Below, in pieces: positions 1 through 6,631 of a DNA stretch of 32,711 nucleotides (position 1 is the stretch's first letter; each line of letters starts with the position of its first letter). Position numbers and translations under genes: made by a program. Under the pieces are notes generated by a model, which was given only the letters and a program-made list of their open reading frames with translations, was not told the DNA's origin and did no database searches. Source of the stretch: JBBRMU01 sp038230655 (lineage in GTDB: Bacteria; Patescibacteriota; Microgenomatia; UBA1406; GWC2-37-13); contig JBBRMU010000011.1 in the NCBI GenBank assembly GCA_038230655.1, positions 1 to 32,711 on the forward strand, in the 5' to 3' direction.

Positions 1-542
1 AATGTGTCCAGTTGAGCCCCAAGGAAATGGGAAAATAATGAGTAAACTCCTATTAATACTAGAAAATCATGCAAAAGAGCAACTATTGCGGCCAATGCAA
101 AATTAAAACTTCTGAAGGCAAAAGTAATGTAAAGTAAAATTCCTAAAATCGCCAAAAATGAAGCAAACAAGGTCTTTAATAAGGTCTCTTTACCAAGTGT
201 GGGCCCAACAGTTTCTGATCTTAGGACAGTAATCTTTGTTTTAAGGTTTTTTTCAAGATCAGCTCTCAATTTTACTTCATTTTTTTCATCAATCTCCTTT
301 GACCTAATTGACAGATCATTATCCTTCATCGACAAACGTATAAGATCGATCTTATCTCCAACTAATATCTTTTTTACATCCTCCTGTTTAACACTACTAC
401 TTAACCTGAACTCTAAGTTCGAGCCACCGGCAAAGTCAACTGAGTAGTTAAATCCCCAGATCAATATGGATAGAATACCCGACAGGATAACTACTGAAGA
501 TATTATGTAATATAATTTTGAGTATTTTAAAAAATTCATCAT
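1..542 (-). CDS. secF: Protein translocase subunit SecF (C-terminal part outside the window)
   Basis: SecF forms the SecDF complex with SecD. It uses the proton gradient to help pull preproteins out of the SecYEG channel on the outer face of the membrane. The visible N-terminal 180 residues begin MMNFLKYSKLYYIISS, followed by a first membrane segment, then the family signature VDFAGGSNLEF, a small extracytoplasmic domain, the SecF-type VGPTLGKE motif and the start of the membrane bundle with VALLHDFLVLIGVYSL. The ATG (or the one directly after it) lies 1 nt past the secD stop, so the two are translationally coupled in the usual secD-secF order. The gene is cut by the window edge, not broken. 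Identification is firm. Confidence 0.95.
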   Translation of the reverse strand, partial: MMNFLKYSKLYYIISSVVILSGILSILIWGFNYSVDFAGGSNLEFRLSSSVKQEDVKKILVGDKIDLIRLSMKDNDLSIRSKEIDEKNEVKLRADLEKNLKTKITVLRSETVGPTLGKETLLKTLFASFLAILGILLYITFAFRSFNFALAAIVALLHDFLVLIGVYSLFSHFLGAQLDT

Positions 543-543
543 A

Positions 544-1905
544 TTATTTTTTCTTAACTTCAGTCTCTTTATAAAATAACTTAATAAGTCTTTTGGTAAT
601 CACGATTCCAGTGAATAAACTTGTCGCAACACCAATAGCTAGTGTTAAGGCGAATCCTCTAACTAAACCAAACTGAGGAAGTTGCTCCCAGTTTAGCGGA
701 TTAAAAAGAATAAATGCCACAATCAGTGTAGTAATATTTGCGTCTTTAATAGCGTTAATCGCCTTACCAAATCCAAGCCTAACGGCAATATCAAAGTCTC
801 TGCCTTTTCGGCGTTCTTCTTTTATCCTTTCAAAAATAAGAATATTCGTGTCTACTGCCATACCAATCGATAGGATGAATCCAGCTACACCAGGGAGTGT
901 TAAAACGATAGGTATTGCTCTAAAAATAGCAAATGAGATAAGCCCGTATATCATAAGTCCCATACACGCGATCAGACCTAGCCTTCCATAATATCCAATC
1001 ATAAATAGCATTACCATCAGTAACCCAACTGTTCCTGCAATAACGCTTTTCCGAACTTCAATAGCTCCTAAAGTCGGACCAATATTCCTTTGTTCTACTA
1101 ACTGAATCGGCAGAGGTAGTGCTCCCGAATTGATTGCGATTGCTAACTTATTAGCTTCGTCAACAGTAAAACTTCCTGATATAACCGCCCTGCCATCAGT
1201 AATTGCCTGTTGAACAACTGGTGCAGATATTGGAAAGTAGTCGAGAAATATACCGACCTGTTTCCCAACATTTCTCTGGGTAATATCACCAAACATTTTT
1301 GCACCTTCTGCTGAAAACTCTAATGCGACTTGTGGTTTACCGGTGCTCTGGTCAAATGTTACTGAGGCTTTTTTGACGTCTTTTCCTGTTAGACCAGTAT
1401 CTTTTGTTAATGTAAAAATTGTTGGTGTGTCAGATGCTACTTTAGCCCCTTCTGAAGCTTCCTTAAAGCTTAACTGTGCAGTTTGGCCGATTAAACCAAC
1501 AGCTTCATTCACATTTGTAATACCAGGTAAATCTACTGAAACACGGTAAATTGTATTAGATTTTACCAGCTGTACAACGGGTTCAGAAACGCCAAATAAA
1601 TTGACCCTCTTTTCGATAACGTCTCTCGCTGAGCTTAAAGCATCTTGTAGATCTGATTTGCTAACTTTTGAAGTATCAAGCTGGAAGACGAGATGACTAC
1701 CCCCAAGAAGATCCAAACCTAACTTTGTCTTAAACTCCTTATGTAGTGTCGCCCCAAAGACCTTCTTATTTATTGTCAACGGCTGAATTTTTGAGTTTAC
1801 TTTAAGCTTTCCAACCTGAAATTTGACTGGGTAGTTTTCAGGAAGATCAATCCAGATAATGAGGATAAATAAGAGTAAAGGTATGAGAATTTTTAGGACT
1901 TTCAT
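544..1905 (-). CDS. secD: Protein translocase subunit SecD
   Basis: SecD is the partner of SecF in Sec-dependent protein export. This 453-residue protein has one N-terminal membrane segment (about residues 5-20), the SecD motif LGLDLLGGSHLVFQL near residues 63-77, an extracytoplasmic region with the P1-type fold, and a C-terminal bundle of five membrane segments. The bundle contains the conserved AVDTNILIFERIKEE stretch near residue 350, where the Asp belongs to the proton-relay region. At 453 residues it is shorter than E. coli SecD (about 615), which fits Gram-positive-type and CPR SecD proteins. Its ATG overlaps the stop of the upstream gene in an ATGA (1902-1905), and secF follows after 1 nt, so the three genes form one operon. 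Confidence 0.96.
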   Translation of the reverse strand: MKVLKILIPLLLFILIIWIDLPENYPVKFQVGKLKVNSKIQPLTINKKVFGATLHKEFKTKLGLDLLGGSHLVFQLDTSKVSKSDLQDALSSARDVIEKRVNLFGVSEPVVQLVKSNTIYRVSVDLPGITNVNEAVGLIGQTAQLSFKEASEGAKVASDTPTIFTLTKDTGLTGKDVKKASVTFDQSTGKPQVALEFSAEGAKMFGDITQRNVGKQVGIFLDYFPISAPVVQQAITDGRAVISGSFTVDEANKLAIAINSGALPLPIQLVEQRNIGPTLGAIEVRKSVIAGTVGLLMVMLFMIGYYGRLGLIACMGLMIYGLISFAIFRAIPIVLTLPGVAGFILSIGMAVDTNILIFERIKEERRKGRDFDIAVRLGFGKAINAIKDANITTLIVAFILFNPLNWEQLPQFGLVRGFALTLAIGVATSLFTGIVITKRLIKLFYKETEVKKK

Positions 1906-2477
1906 TTTAAAAGATCTTCTTCTGAACCAACTAACATTATTTTTGGACTCTTCAAGAATCTCCAGATAAAGGGATCGTTGTTCTTCTTTCTAAAGACAAA
2001 CTCTTCTTCTGTCATAACCGTATAGTTTATCTCTCTTCCAAACAGTTTTTCTGACTCCGCTATCACTGTAACGATTTCTTGAACCACCATTATACCAACA
2101 AATAAAAGATAAATTTCATCGTCTTTTATTGACTGTTTTTTTATAAACTTTGTTGATAAGACGATAAACTTTACTTTACCTATCCGGGATAAATTTTTAT
2201 AGAGCGCTTCTGCCAAAGGAGTTGTTTTTGCAAATATGCGCAAAAATTCATCAAAGTAAATATAGTTTTTGTTGAGTGTGTAGAATATTTTATTGAGTCG
2301 TCTTTCTTTAAGGAGAATTTTTCCTTCTGAGAGAATATCTAACTCCCGTTTAACAGCATTTACTTCTTCCAAAACGTCACGGACTATTTTTCTCAAGTAA
2401 AAACTCTCGGTAAGATTATGAAAGAAAAGAGCCAATATTTTTCTCCGTGCTTTGGAAGGAATTACTGTCTGTAACAT
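1902..2477 (-). CDS. Winged-helix protein with a degenerate minimal nucleotidyltransferase domain
   Basis: This 191-residue protein has an N-terminal winged helix (about residues 5-75: KARRKILALFFHN, then REL..L...GIL-type packing) of the kind seen in ArsR-like regulators fused to MNT-type nucleotidyltransferases. The C-terminal part matches that family's tail: GREINYTVMTEEEF, then DPFIWRFLKSPKIMLVGSE. The catalytic GSxARG-type motif is replaced by VLSTKFIKKQ and the metal-binding Asp pair by DDEIYLLFVG, so catalysis looks unlikely and a DNA- or ligand-binding role is more plausible (inference). It is first in the operon with secD and secF, overlapping secD by 4 nt. A TATACT box lies 12 nt before the ATG and no Shine-Dalgarno is seen. 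Confidence 0.75.
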   Translation of the reverse strand: MLQTVIPSKARRKILALFFHNLTESFYLRKIVRDVLEEVNAVKRELDILSEGKILLKERRLNKIFYTLNKNYIYFDEFLRIFAKTTPLAEALYKNLSRIGKVKFIVLSTKFIKKQSIKDDEIYLLFVGIMVVQEIVTVIAESEKLFGREINYTVMTEEEFVFRKKNNDPFIWRFLKSPKIMLVGSEEDLLK

Positions 2478-2489
2478 ACTATGTGAAAT

Positions 2490-2495
2490 AGTATA
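2490..2495 (-). promoter_or_regulatory. -10 box (TATACT) of the wHTH-secD-secF operon
   Basis: TATACT ends 12 nt before the ATG at 2477, so the expected transcription start lies about 5 nt from the start codon. No convincing -35 box is seen. Confidence 0.55.
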
Positions 2496-2561
2496 ACAAA
2501 TTTATACAGAAATGGAGGATGAATAATACAGTCTTAGGAATTGCTCAAATACAAGCTAGTA

Positions 2562-3746
2562 TTATTTATAGTCTACTGTATTTCCTTCGGGCACGACTTC
2601 AATAAAGTCTTGACCTCGATTCAATGGAATTTCTTTTCCAGCTGTATCAAGAAATTTCATACGTGAGGTATCTTTCTTCTTCTCCCAGGTACCTTTAATA
2701 GCTTTACCATCCATAAAGATAATTGCGTCATTTGAACCAGTGACTTTATATAACATATGTTGTCCTAGATCATACCCGTCATCAGCAAAACTTTCTTTTG
2801 CAAATGCAACAATCACGTTTTTTGCTTCCAGTTGCTTATTGGTATTTTTATCTAGATGAGCTTGCCCACCAGTAGTTCTCAAATATGAATTTCTTGCTTT
2901 ATCATAGGTCCAGTCAACATTAAAGTCAGGCATACTCTTCCAAAATGTGAAGCTAATTTTGCTTGCTGTTGGTGTAGTTGCTGGAGAATCTTCCTTAAAC
3001 TTCCACTTTGTAAAGTTTTTATCCCACGGTTGTCCATCTTTATCGACGTTAGTAAGTTGGTTTTTGGCAGCATACTCCCATAATTTTTGTGTTGAAGAAT
3101 ACGCGGTATGTTCATAATCAACATTTTGCAGTCTTTCCGGGTCTCTCCACACATAGGGAAACCCAACTGAGAATGTAAGATTCATATCGTTGTAACCATA
3201 CCATCCCAGGTCTTTTATTGTTCCTAATGCATCAGCTTTTGCACCATTCCCGCACCCGCTTTTAGTATTTTCATTACAGTTTGCTCCACCCACGTGAACA
3301 TAGAGAGGATAACTTCCATATTCAGAAACTAAAGTGATGAAGTAAACTCTTGCGGATCTAACAGGACCGACAAATTTTGCGTTATCTTTACAGTAAAAAA
3401 TATTCAGGAATCGGGTGATTCCACCCTCGGCAACAGCCTCATATACAACATCAGCCGATGAGATACCTGACTGAGGTCTGGCTGCTTTATGATTCTCAAT
3501 CATAACTCCCATTGGTCTTCTTTTTTCCCAACCATCTCTTTGTGACTTGGTTAACATTTCTCCGTTTATTGGACACTCCTCAGTTTTAGGACCAGATGCA
3601 TCAGCTGAGTTAGTTGAGCCTGCTGGGACTTTATAATTAGCTAATGAGCTTTTTAAAGAAACGGAGTTTGCGAAGTAGTTATAGGATAAAAATCCAGATA
3701 TCAAGAGTGCAAAAACAGATAATACTATGCCAAGATATTTGTTCAT
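2562..3746 (-). CDS. DUF3048 (YerB-like) extracytoplasmic protein
   Basis: The 394-residue protein has an N-terminal hydrophobic anchor or signal (residues 4-25) and then a full DUF3048 domain. Its signature is clear from about residue 76: RRPMGVMIENHKAARPQSG, then ADVVYEAVAEGGITRFLNIF, and VGPVRSARVYF. The family includes Bacillus YerB, a putative lipoprotein of unknown function. Here there is no lipobox Cys right after the hydrophobic segment, so a membrane-anchored form is more likely. Four Cys residues (C58, C118 and the pair around NCNENTKSGCG) may form disulfides outside the cell. The gene stands alone, with a leader of about 40 nt, and is divergent from the small gene at 3880. Its biochemical role is unknown. 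Confidence 0.85.
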   Translation of the reverse strand: MNKYLGIVLSVFALLISGFLSYNYFANSVSLKSSLANYKVPAGSTNSADASGPKTEECPINGEMLTKSQRDGWEKRRPMGVMIENHKAARPQSGISSADVVYEAVAEGGITRFLNIFYCKDNAKFVGPVRSARVYFITLVSEYGSYPLYVHVGGANCNENTKSGCGNGAKADALGTIKDLGWYGYNDMNLTFSVGFPYVWRDPERLQNVDYEHTAYSSTQKLWEYAAKNQLTNVDKDGQPWDKNFTKWKFKEDSPATTPTASKISFTFWKSMPDFNVDWTYDKARNSYLRTTGGQAHLDKNTNKQLEAKNVIVAFAKESFADDGYDLGQHMLYKVTGSNDAIIFMDGKAIKGTWEKKKDTSRMKFLDTAGKEIPLNRGQDFIEVVPEGNTVDYK

Positions 3747-3862
3747 GAATAGGTAAAAATTGTTAATAAATGCCGTTTATATCGATGTTCTATTGTAACT
3801 TCTTTACTATGAAGTGTCAATCATGAACGAGATTTAAGATCATCTTTACATTCAGCACAATA

Positions 3863-3868
3863 TATGAT
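3863..3868 (+). promoter_or_regulatory. -10 box (TATGAT) for the 94-residue protein gene
   Basis: TATGAT lies 11 nt before the ATG at 3880, which predicts an almost leaderless mRNA. Confidence 0.4.
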
Positions 3869-3879
3869 AAAAATACTTC

Positions 3880-4164
3880 ATGCCTCAAAGAACCAAAAAA
3901 GAAAAGATTGCAGCTCAGCAAAGAAAAGCCTTACACTATACTCTCCTAGAGCCTCAAACAAAATTTGAGCCCCAAGATAAGCCAGCCGCGACTATACATC
4001 GGTTGGTCTCAAGCGAACCACAGCAGCAACCAAGTCGTGAGGATTCTATGATTGGACAGTTTTTTGTCCAGGATTTGAGAAAGAGCATGATTTTTATAGT
4101 TTCAATATTAGCACTTGAAATATTTTTACATTTTGCTAGGATAAGTAATTATTTTTCCCGATAG
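3880..4164 (+). CDS. Small single-pass membrane protein, unknown function
   Basis: This 94-residue protein is basic and Gln-rich at its N-terminus (MPQRTKKEKIAAQQRKA). It has a polar linker with several Gln and Pro residues and one C-terminal hydrophobic helix (about residues 70-87, MIFIVSILALEIFLHF). The charge distribution suggests the long N-terminal part stays in the cytoplasm. It resembles many short tail-anchored proteins in CPR genomes, but no named family is recognised. It lies just upstream of the DUF5679 gene, which has its own -10 box and Shine-Dalgarno. Confidence 0.65.
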   Translation: MPQRTKKEKIAAQQRKALHYTLLEPQTKFEPQDKPAATIHRLVSSEPQQQPSREDSMIGQFFVQDLRKSMIFIVSILALEIFLHFARISNYFSR

Positions 4165-4190
4165 CGATGTAGTTACAATTTTCAATTAAA

Positions 4191-4200
4191 AGGGAGGTGA
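4191..4200 (+). promoter_or_regulatory. Strong Shine-Dalgarno (AGGGAGGTGA) for the DUF5679 gene
   Basis: AGGGAGGTGA is a near-perfect anti-16S complement 7 nt before the ATG. It stands out because most genes here have no such site. A TACAAT -10 box at 4174-4179 gives it a short leader. Confidence 0.85.
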
Positions 4201-4207
4201 AAGATTT

Positions 4208-4357
4208 ATGGCAACAGCAACAATGTACTGTGTAAAATGCAGAGCAAAAAGAGACGTAGAAGATCCAGAAAAAGTTACTATGAAAAATGGTAAACCAGCA
4301 ATGAAAGGTAAATGTCCAGTTTGTGCAACAGGTATGTACAAAATAGGATCATCCTAA
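4208..4357 (+). CDS. DUF5679 zinc-ribbon protein (49 residues)
   Basis: This small gene encodes a 49-residue protein beginning MATATMYCVKCRAKRD and ending GKCPVCATGMYKIGSS. Two CxxC pairs (YCVKC near residue 8 and CPVC near residue 39) would bind one zinc ion. The spacing and the VTMKNGKPAMKG centre match DUF5679, a short zinc-ribbon family frequent in CPR bacteria with no assigned function. The start is fixed by the strong Shine-Dalgarno at 4191-4200. A textbook terminator follows within 30 nt, so this is a short, probably well-translated, monocistronic message. Confidence 0.88.
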   Translation: MATATMYCVKCRAKRDVEDPEKVTMKNGKPAMKGKCPVCATGMYKIGSS

Positions 4358-4384
4358 TTGAGTTTTTTGTTTTTGAAAACAAAG

Positions 4385-4412
4385 AGTCCTCCTCAAACGG
4401 AGGACTTTTTTT
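4385..4412 (+). terminator. Intrinsic terminator after the DUF5679 gene
   Basis: AGTCCTCC (4385-4392) pairs perfectly with GGAGGACT (4399-4406) around a 6-nt loop and is followed by seven Ts. It overlaps the last codons of the convergent gene at 4411. Confidence 0.93.
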
Positions 4413-5532
4413 ATGAATATTTTCTAAATAGCAGTGGCAGCTCAACATCACACATGAGATTTAGGACTTTACTTGCTGACAGATAAATTGAGTTTTCCAG
4501 TGGAATAGACTGTTCTGAAGATGTATTCAATCTAGCAGCTGCCAAAAAACCACTCAGTTCATATCTTTTTATAAGAGCAGAGTAGAGAGGTATTTTCAGA
4601 TCTGGATTCATGTAAGCATCTAAAAGAAGACTCTCGGACCCGGGAATATTTAAAATTAATCCTTGCATTAAGCGTTGTTCTTTATATGTAGATGGCTGAG
4701 AGACTAAAGATTCAGTAATCGCTTCATTTAACCCTCTAAACAAAAAAGACCTGAAACCACTCATGACTCCGAACTTACTCTGGGTATGAGCATACTCGTG
4801 TTCGGCTTGAGACTTTGTAAAATTCCTTGCAAGTACAATTTCACACTCTTTGTCTAAAAAACACCAAGCTGCACCACCGACATCACTATCCATTTCACTC
4901 GAAGTTTTGTTTAGCACAGTAACCTTATAAGGAGTCTCCGTTTCGGTATTTAAACCTAATCTATTCCTTACGTCCTGTAGGAGTGAATCACTTGATCTAA
5001 ATTCCTCAGCTATCTTTTCTGAAAGATGAGCATTTCTGTATATGCTATCGTACTCTTCATATGGTAGATCGCGTTCATCATCCCAGCTCACTTTACCTTG
5101 TCCTAATGCTATTGGGTCGAAGTAGAGACCTCGTGATATATCCATGATAGATAGATCTCTAACTTTACCACTTAAATTCTCATTCTCCGGCTCATCATAA
5201 GCAATAACCTTCAATACATCAAGTAGCGATTTCCTCTCATTATAAGTAGCCGTTATCCACTCATTGCCTATTGCAAGTGCAAAAAGACACTTCTCAGGAT
5301 CATCTCCGAAGGATGGATCCATGTCATATCCTTCCAAGAGACGCATAGTAACATCAGACACAGTTGAAGGAGAATTATTTAAAGAAGTTTGAGGGATATC
5401 ATATAGATGAGACGTATATACTAAAGAATTTTGAAAGCTGTTTTTTACATCTGGGTCAGGCTTTCTAAGACCAGTTTGTTGCTCAAGTGGCATAGACCGA
5501 TAGTATATCAGAAAATCTAAGATTATGAGCAC
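4411..5532 (-). CDS. Putative HEXXH zinc-metallopeptidase-like protein
   Basis: The frame gives 373 residues from a GTG at 5532. An ATG at residue 14 (5493) is an alternative with a TATACT box just upstream, and the protein from there (360 residues, MPLEQQ) looks more natural. The only strong motif is QAEHEYAHTQ, an HEXXH zinc site near residues 245-249, with a downstream NEAITE some 25 residues later that could supply the third, glutamate, ligand as in gluzincins. No signal peptide is evident from the ATG start. It is the last of three genes with nucleotidyltransferase and thpR, starting 3 nt after the thpR stop if the GTG is used. Function and family are not recognised; peptidase activity is inferred from the motif alone. 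Confidence 0.6.
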   Translation of the reverse strand: MLIILDFLIYYRSMPLEQQTGLRKPDPDVKNSFQNSLVYTSHLYDIPQTSLNNSPSTVSDVTMRLLEGYDMDPSFGDDPEKCLFALAIGNEWITATYNERKSLLDVLKVIAYDEPENENLSGKVRDLSIMDISRGLYFDPIALGQGKVSWDDERDLPYEEYDSIYRNAHLSEKIAEEFRSSDSLLQDVRNRLGLNTETETPYKVTVLNKTSSEMDSDVGGAAWCFLDKECEIVLARNFTKSQAEHEYAHTQSKFGVMSGFRSFLFRGLNEAITESLVSQPSTYKEQRLMQGLILNIPGSESLLLDAYMNPDLKIPLYSALIKRYELSGFLAAARLNTSSEQSIPLENSIYLSASKVLNLMCDVELPLLFRKYS

Positions 5533-5535
5533 TGA

Positions 5536-6075
5536 TCATCTTTTTTTAAGAAGTCTAAACTCAGCAACCTTGTTATAAATAGGCTGTTTATCAGTAATAA
5601 TACTTTCAAATAGGTAAAGTTTATCTACATAGAAATCTAACTCAATCTCGGTTTTTTCTATTTCATTGTTTAGCGCGAAGTACTGTTGTTTAGATGATAG
5701 ACTTGAGCGGCTCAATGTAATATGAGGGACAAACTCCATTTTCTCATCAATTCCAAGATCACTCCGTATCTTAGTATCTATAGCTCTGAGTTTTTTCTGA
5801 GATTTAAACTTTAAATAAAGTAAAAGTTGTTTATGGACGAAAATATCCATATTTAATGAAGTTAAGTAGAAAGACTCGGCGTCAAATAAAATATCTCCAA
5901 TTCTTTTTGCTACATCTTTAGGTTTAGCTATTTCTCCAAAAAAATGGAGTGTTATGTGATAATTTTTTTGACTGACCCACCGGAAATCCGGGTGTTTACC
6001 ACGTAGTACTCCTAAGCCGTCATAAAGCTGTTTTTTTGAATCATCAGGTATATCAATCCCTAAAAAAAGACGCAT
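5536..6075 (-). CDS. thpR: RNA 2',3'-cyclic phosphodiesterase / 2'-5' RNA ligase family (ThpR)
   Basis: The 179-residue protein carries both HxT motifs of the 2H phosphoesterase superfamily: YHITLHF (H40, T42) and VPHITLSR (H118, T120). It starts MRLFLGIDIPDD, typical of ThpR/LigT. Bacterial members open 2',3'-cyclic phosphates at RNA ends and can ligate tRNA halves with 2'-5' bonds in vitro. Length and motif spacing are normal. It overlaps the upstream nucleotidyltransferase gene by 23 nt in another frame, so the two should be translationally coupled. Confidence 0.92.
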   Translation of the reverse strand: MRLFLGIDIPDDSKKQLYDGLGVLRGKHPDFRWVSQKNYHITLHFFGEIAKPKDVAKRIGDILFDAESFYLTSLNMDIFVHKQLLLYLKFKSQKKLRAIDTKIRSDLGIDEKMEFVPHITLSRSSLSSKQQYFALNNEIEKTEIELDFYVDKLYLFESIITDKQPIYNKVAEFRLLKKR

Positions 6076-6535
6076 ATTTACTACTAGAAAATGGTAACTG
6101 TGAAATAACTACTTCAACTTTTGCATCCAGCTTACAAGCCTGCTCTTGCTTTAGCTCAACCTTACTGTCGCCATCTGTTACTGCAATGATAAATGGTTTA
6201 ATCTTCTTCACTAACTCAAAATACTCAGAATTTTCCGTCAGTAGTGGGAGTTTGACGACGACGTCTACCACATCCAAATGAGAAAGAATCATTGCTCTTT
6301 CATCCTGGCTATGGAACGGCTCCCTCCTCTTACTCTTCTTTATGTATTCATCCGATTCCAACAGTATCACAAGCAGATCACCTTTTTTTTTGGCATTCAC
6401 TAAAAAAGATATATGCCCAAAATGCAGTATATCAAAGCATCCGCCAACTAATACTTTCTTAGATGGCAGAGATGAAATATCATTTATGTGAGAAAGTTCA
6501 ACTATTTTCTTCAGGCTAACTGTATTTTCTTCCAT
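6053..6535 (-). CDS. Adenylyl/cytidylyltransferase-like protein (HIGH superfamily)
   Basis: The 160-residue protein has the nucleotide-binding motif VGGCFDILHFGHISFL (residues 30-45, HFGH in place of HxGH), typical of the RfaE2/TagD/CoaD group that joins a nucleotide to a phosphorylated sugar, alcohol or cofactor. The expected C-terminal ISSTxxR-like motif appears only as QLPFSSSKYASFFRD, where SSSKY may take its place. The substrate cannot be told: glycerol-3-phosphate, a heptose or another phosphate ester are all possible. It is the first gene of the operon with thpR and the HEXXH protein, with a TATAAT box only 5 nt before the ATG. Confidence 0.8.
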   Translation of the reverse strand: MEENTVSLKKIVELSHINDISSLPSKKVLVGGCFDILHFGHISFLVNAKKKGDLLVILLESDEYIKKSKRREPFHSQDERAMILSHLDVVDVVVKLPLLTENSEYFELVKKIKPFIIAVTDGDSKVELKQEQACKLDAKVEVVISQLPFSSSKYASFFRD

Positions 6536-6540
6536 GTCCT

Positions 6541-6546
6541 ATTATA
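6541..6546 (-). promoter_or_regulatory. -10 box (TATAAT) of the nucleotidyltransferase-thpR operon
   Basis: A perfect TATAAT ends 5 nt before the ATG at 6535. Transcription would start at or next to the start codon, giving a leaderless message. Confidence 0.65.
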
Positions 6547-6580
6547 CCAGGAAGGATTGTTCGCACATTTTGAAGCTAGT

Positions 6581-6616
6581 ACTATCTAAAATAGCATGCT
6601 CAGCATTTTAAATAGT
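6581..6616. repeat. Imperfect inverted repeat between divergent promoters
   Basis: ACTATCTAAAAT (6581-6592) and ATTTTAAATAGT (6605-6616) are inverted copies matching at 11 of 12 positions around a 12-nt spacer. The right arm ends on the first base of the -10 box at 6616-6621. It could be an operator for the DUF4012 gene. Confidence 0.5.
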
Positions 6617-6621
6617 ATAAA
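6616..6621 (+). promoter_or_regulatory. -10 box (TATAAA) of the DUF4012 gene
   Basis: TATAAA lies 10 nt before the ATG at 6632. A second AT-rich GATAAT directly abuts the ATG. No Shine-Dalgarno is present. Confidence 0.5.
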
Positions 6622-6631
6622 ATGAGATAAT

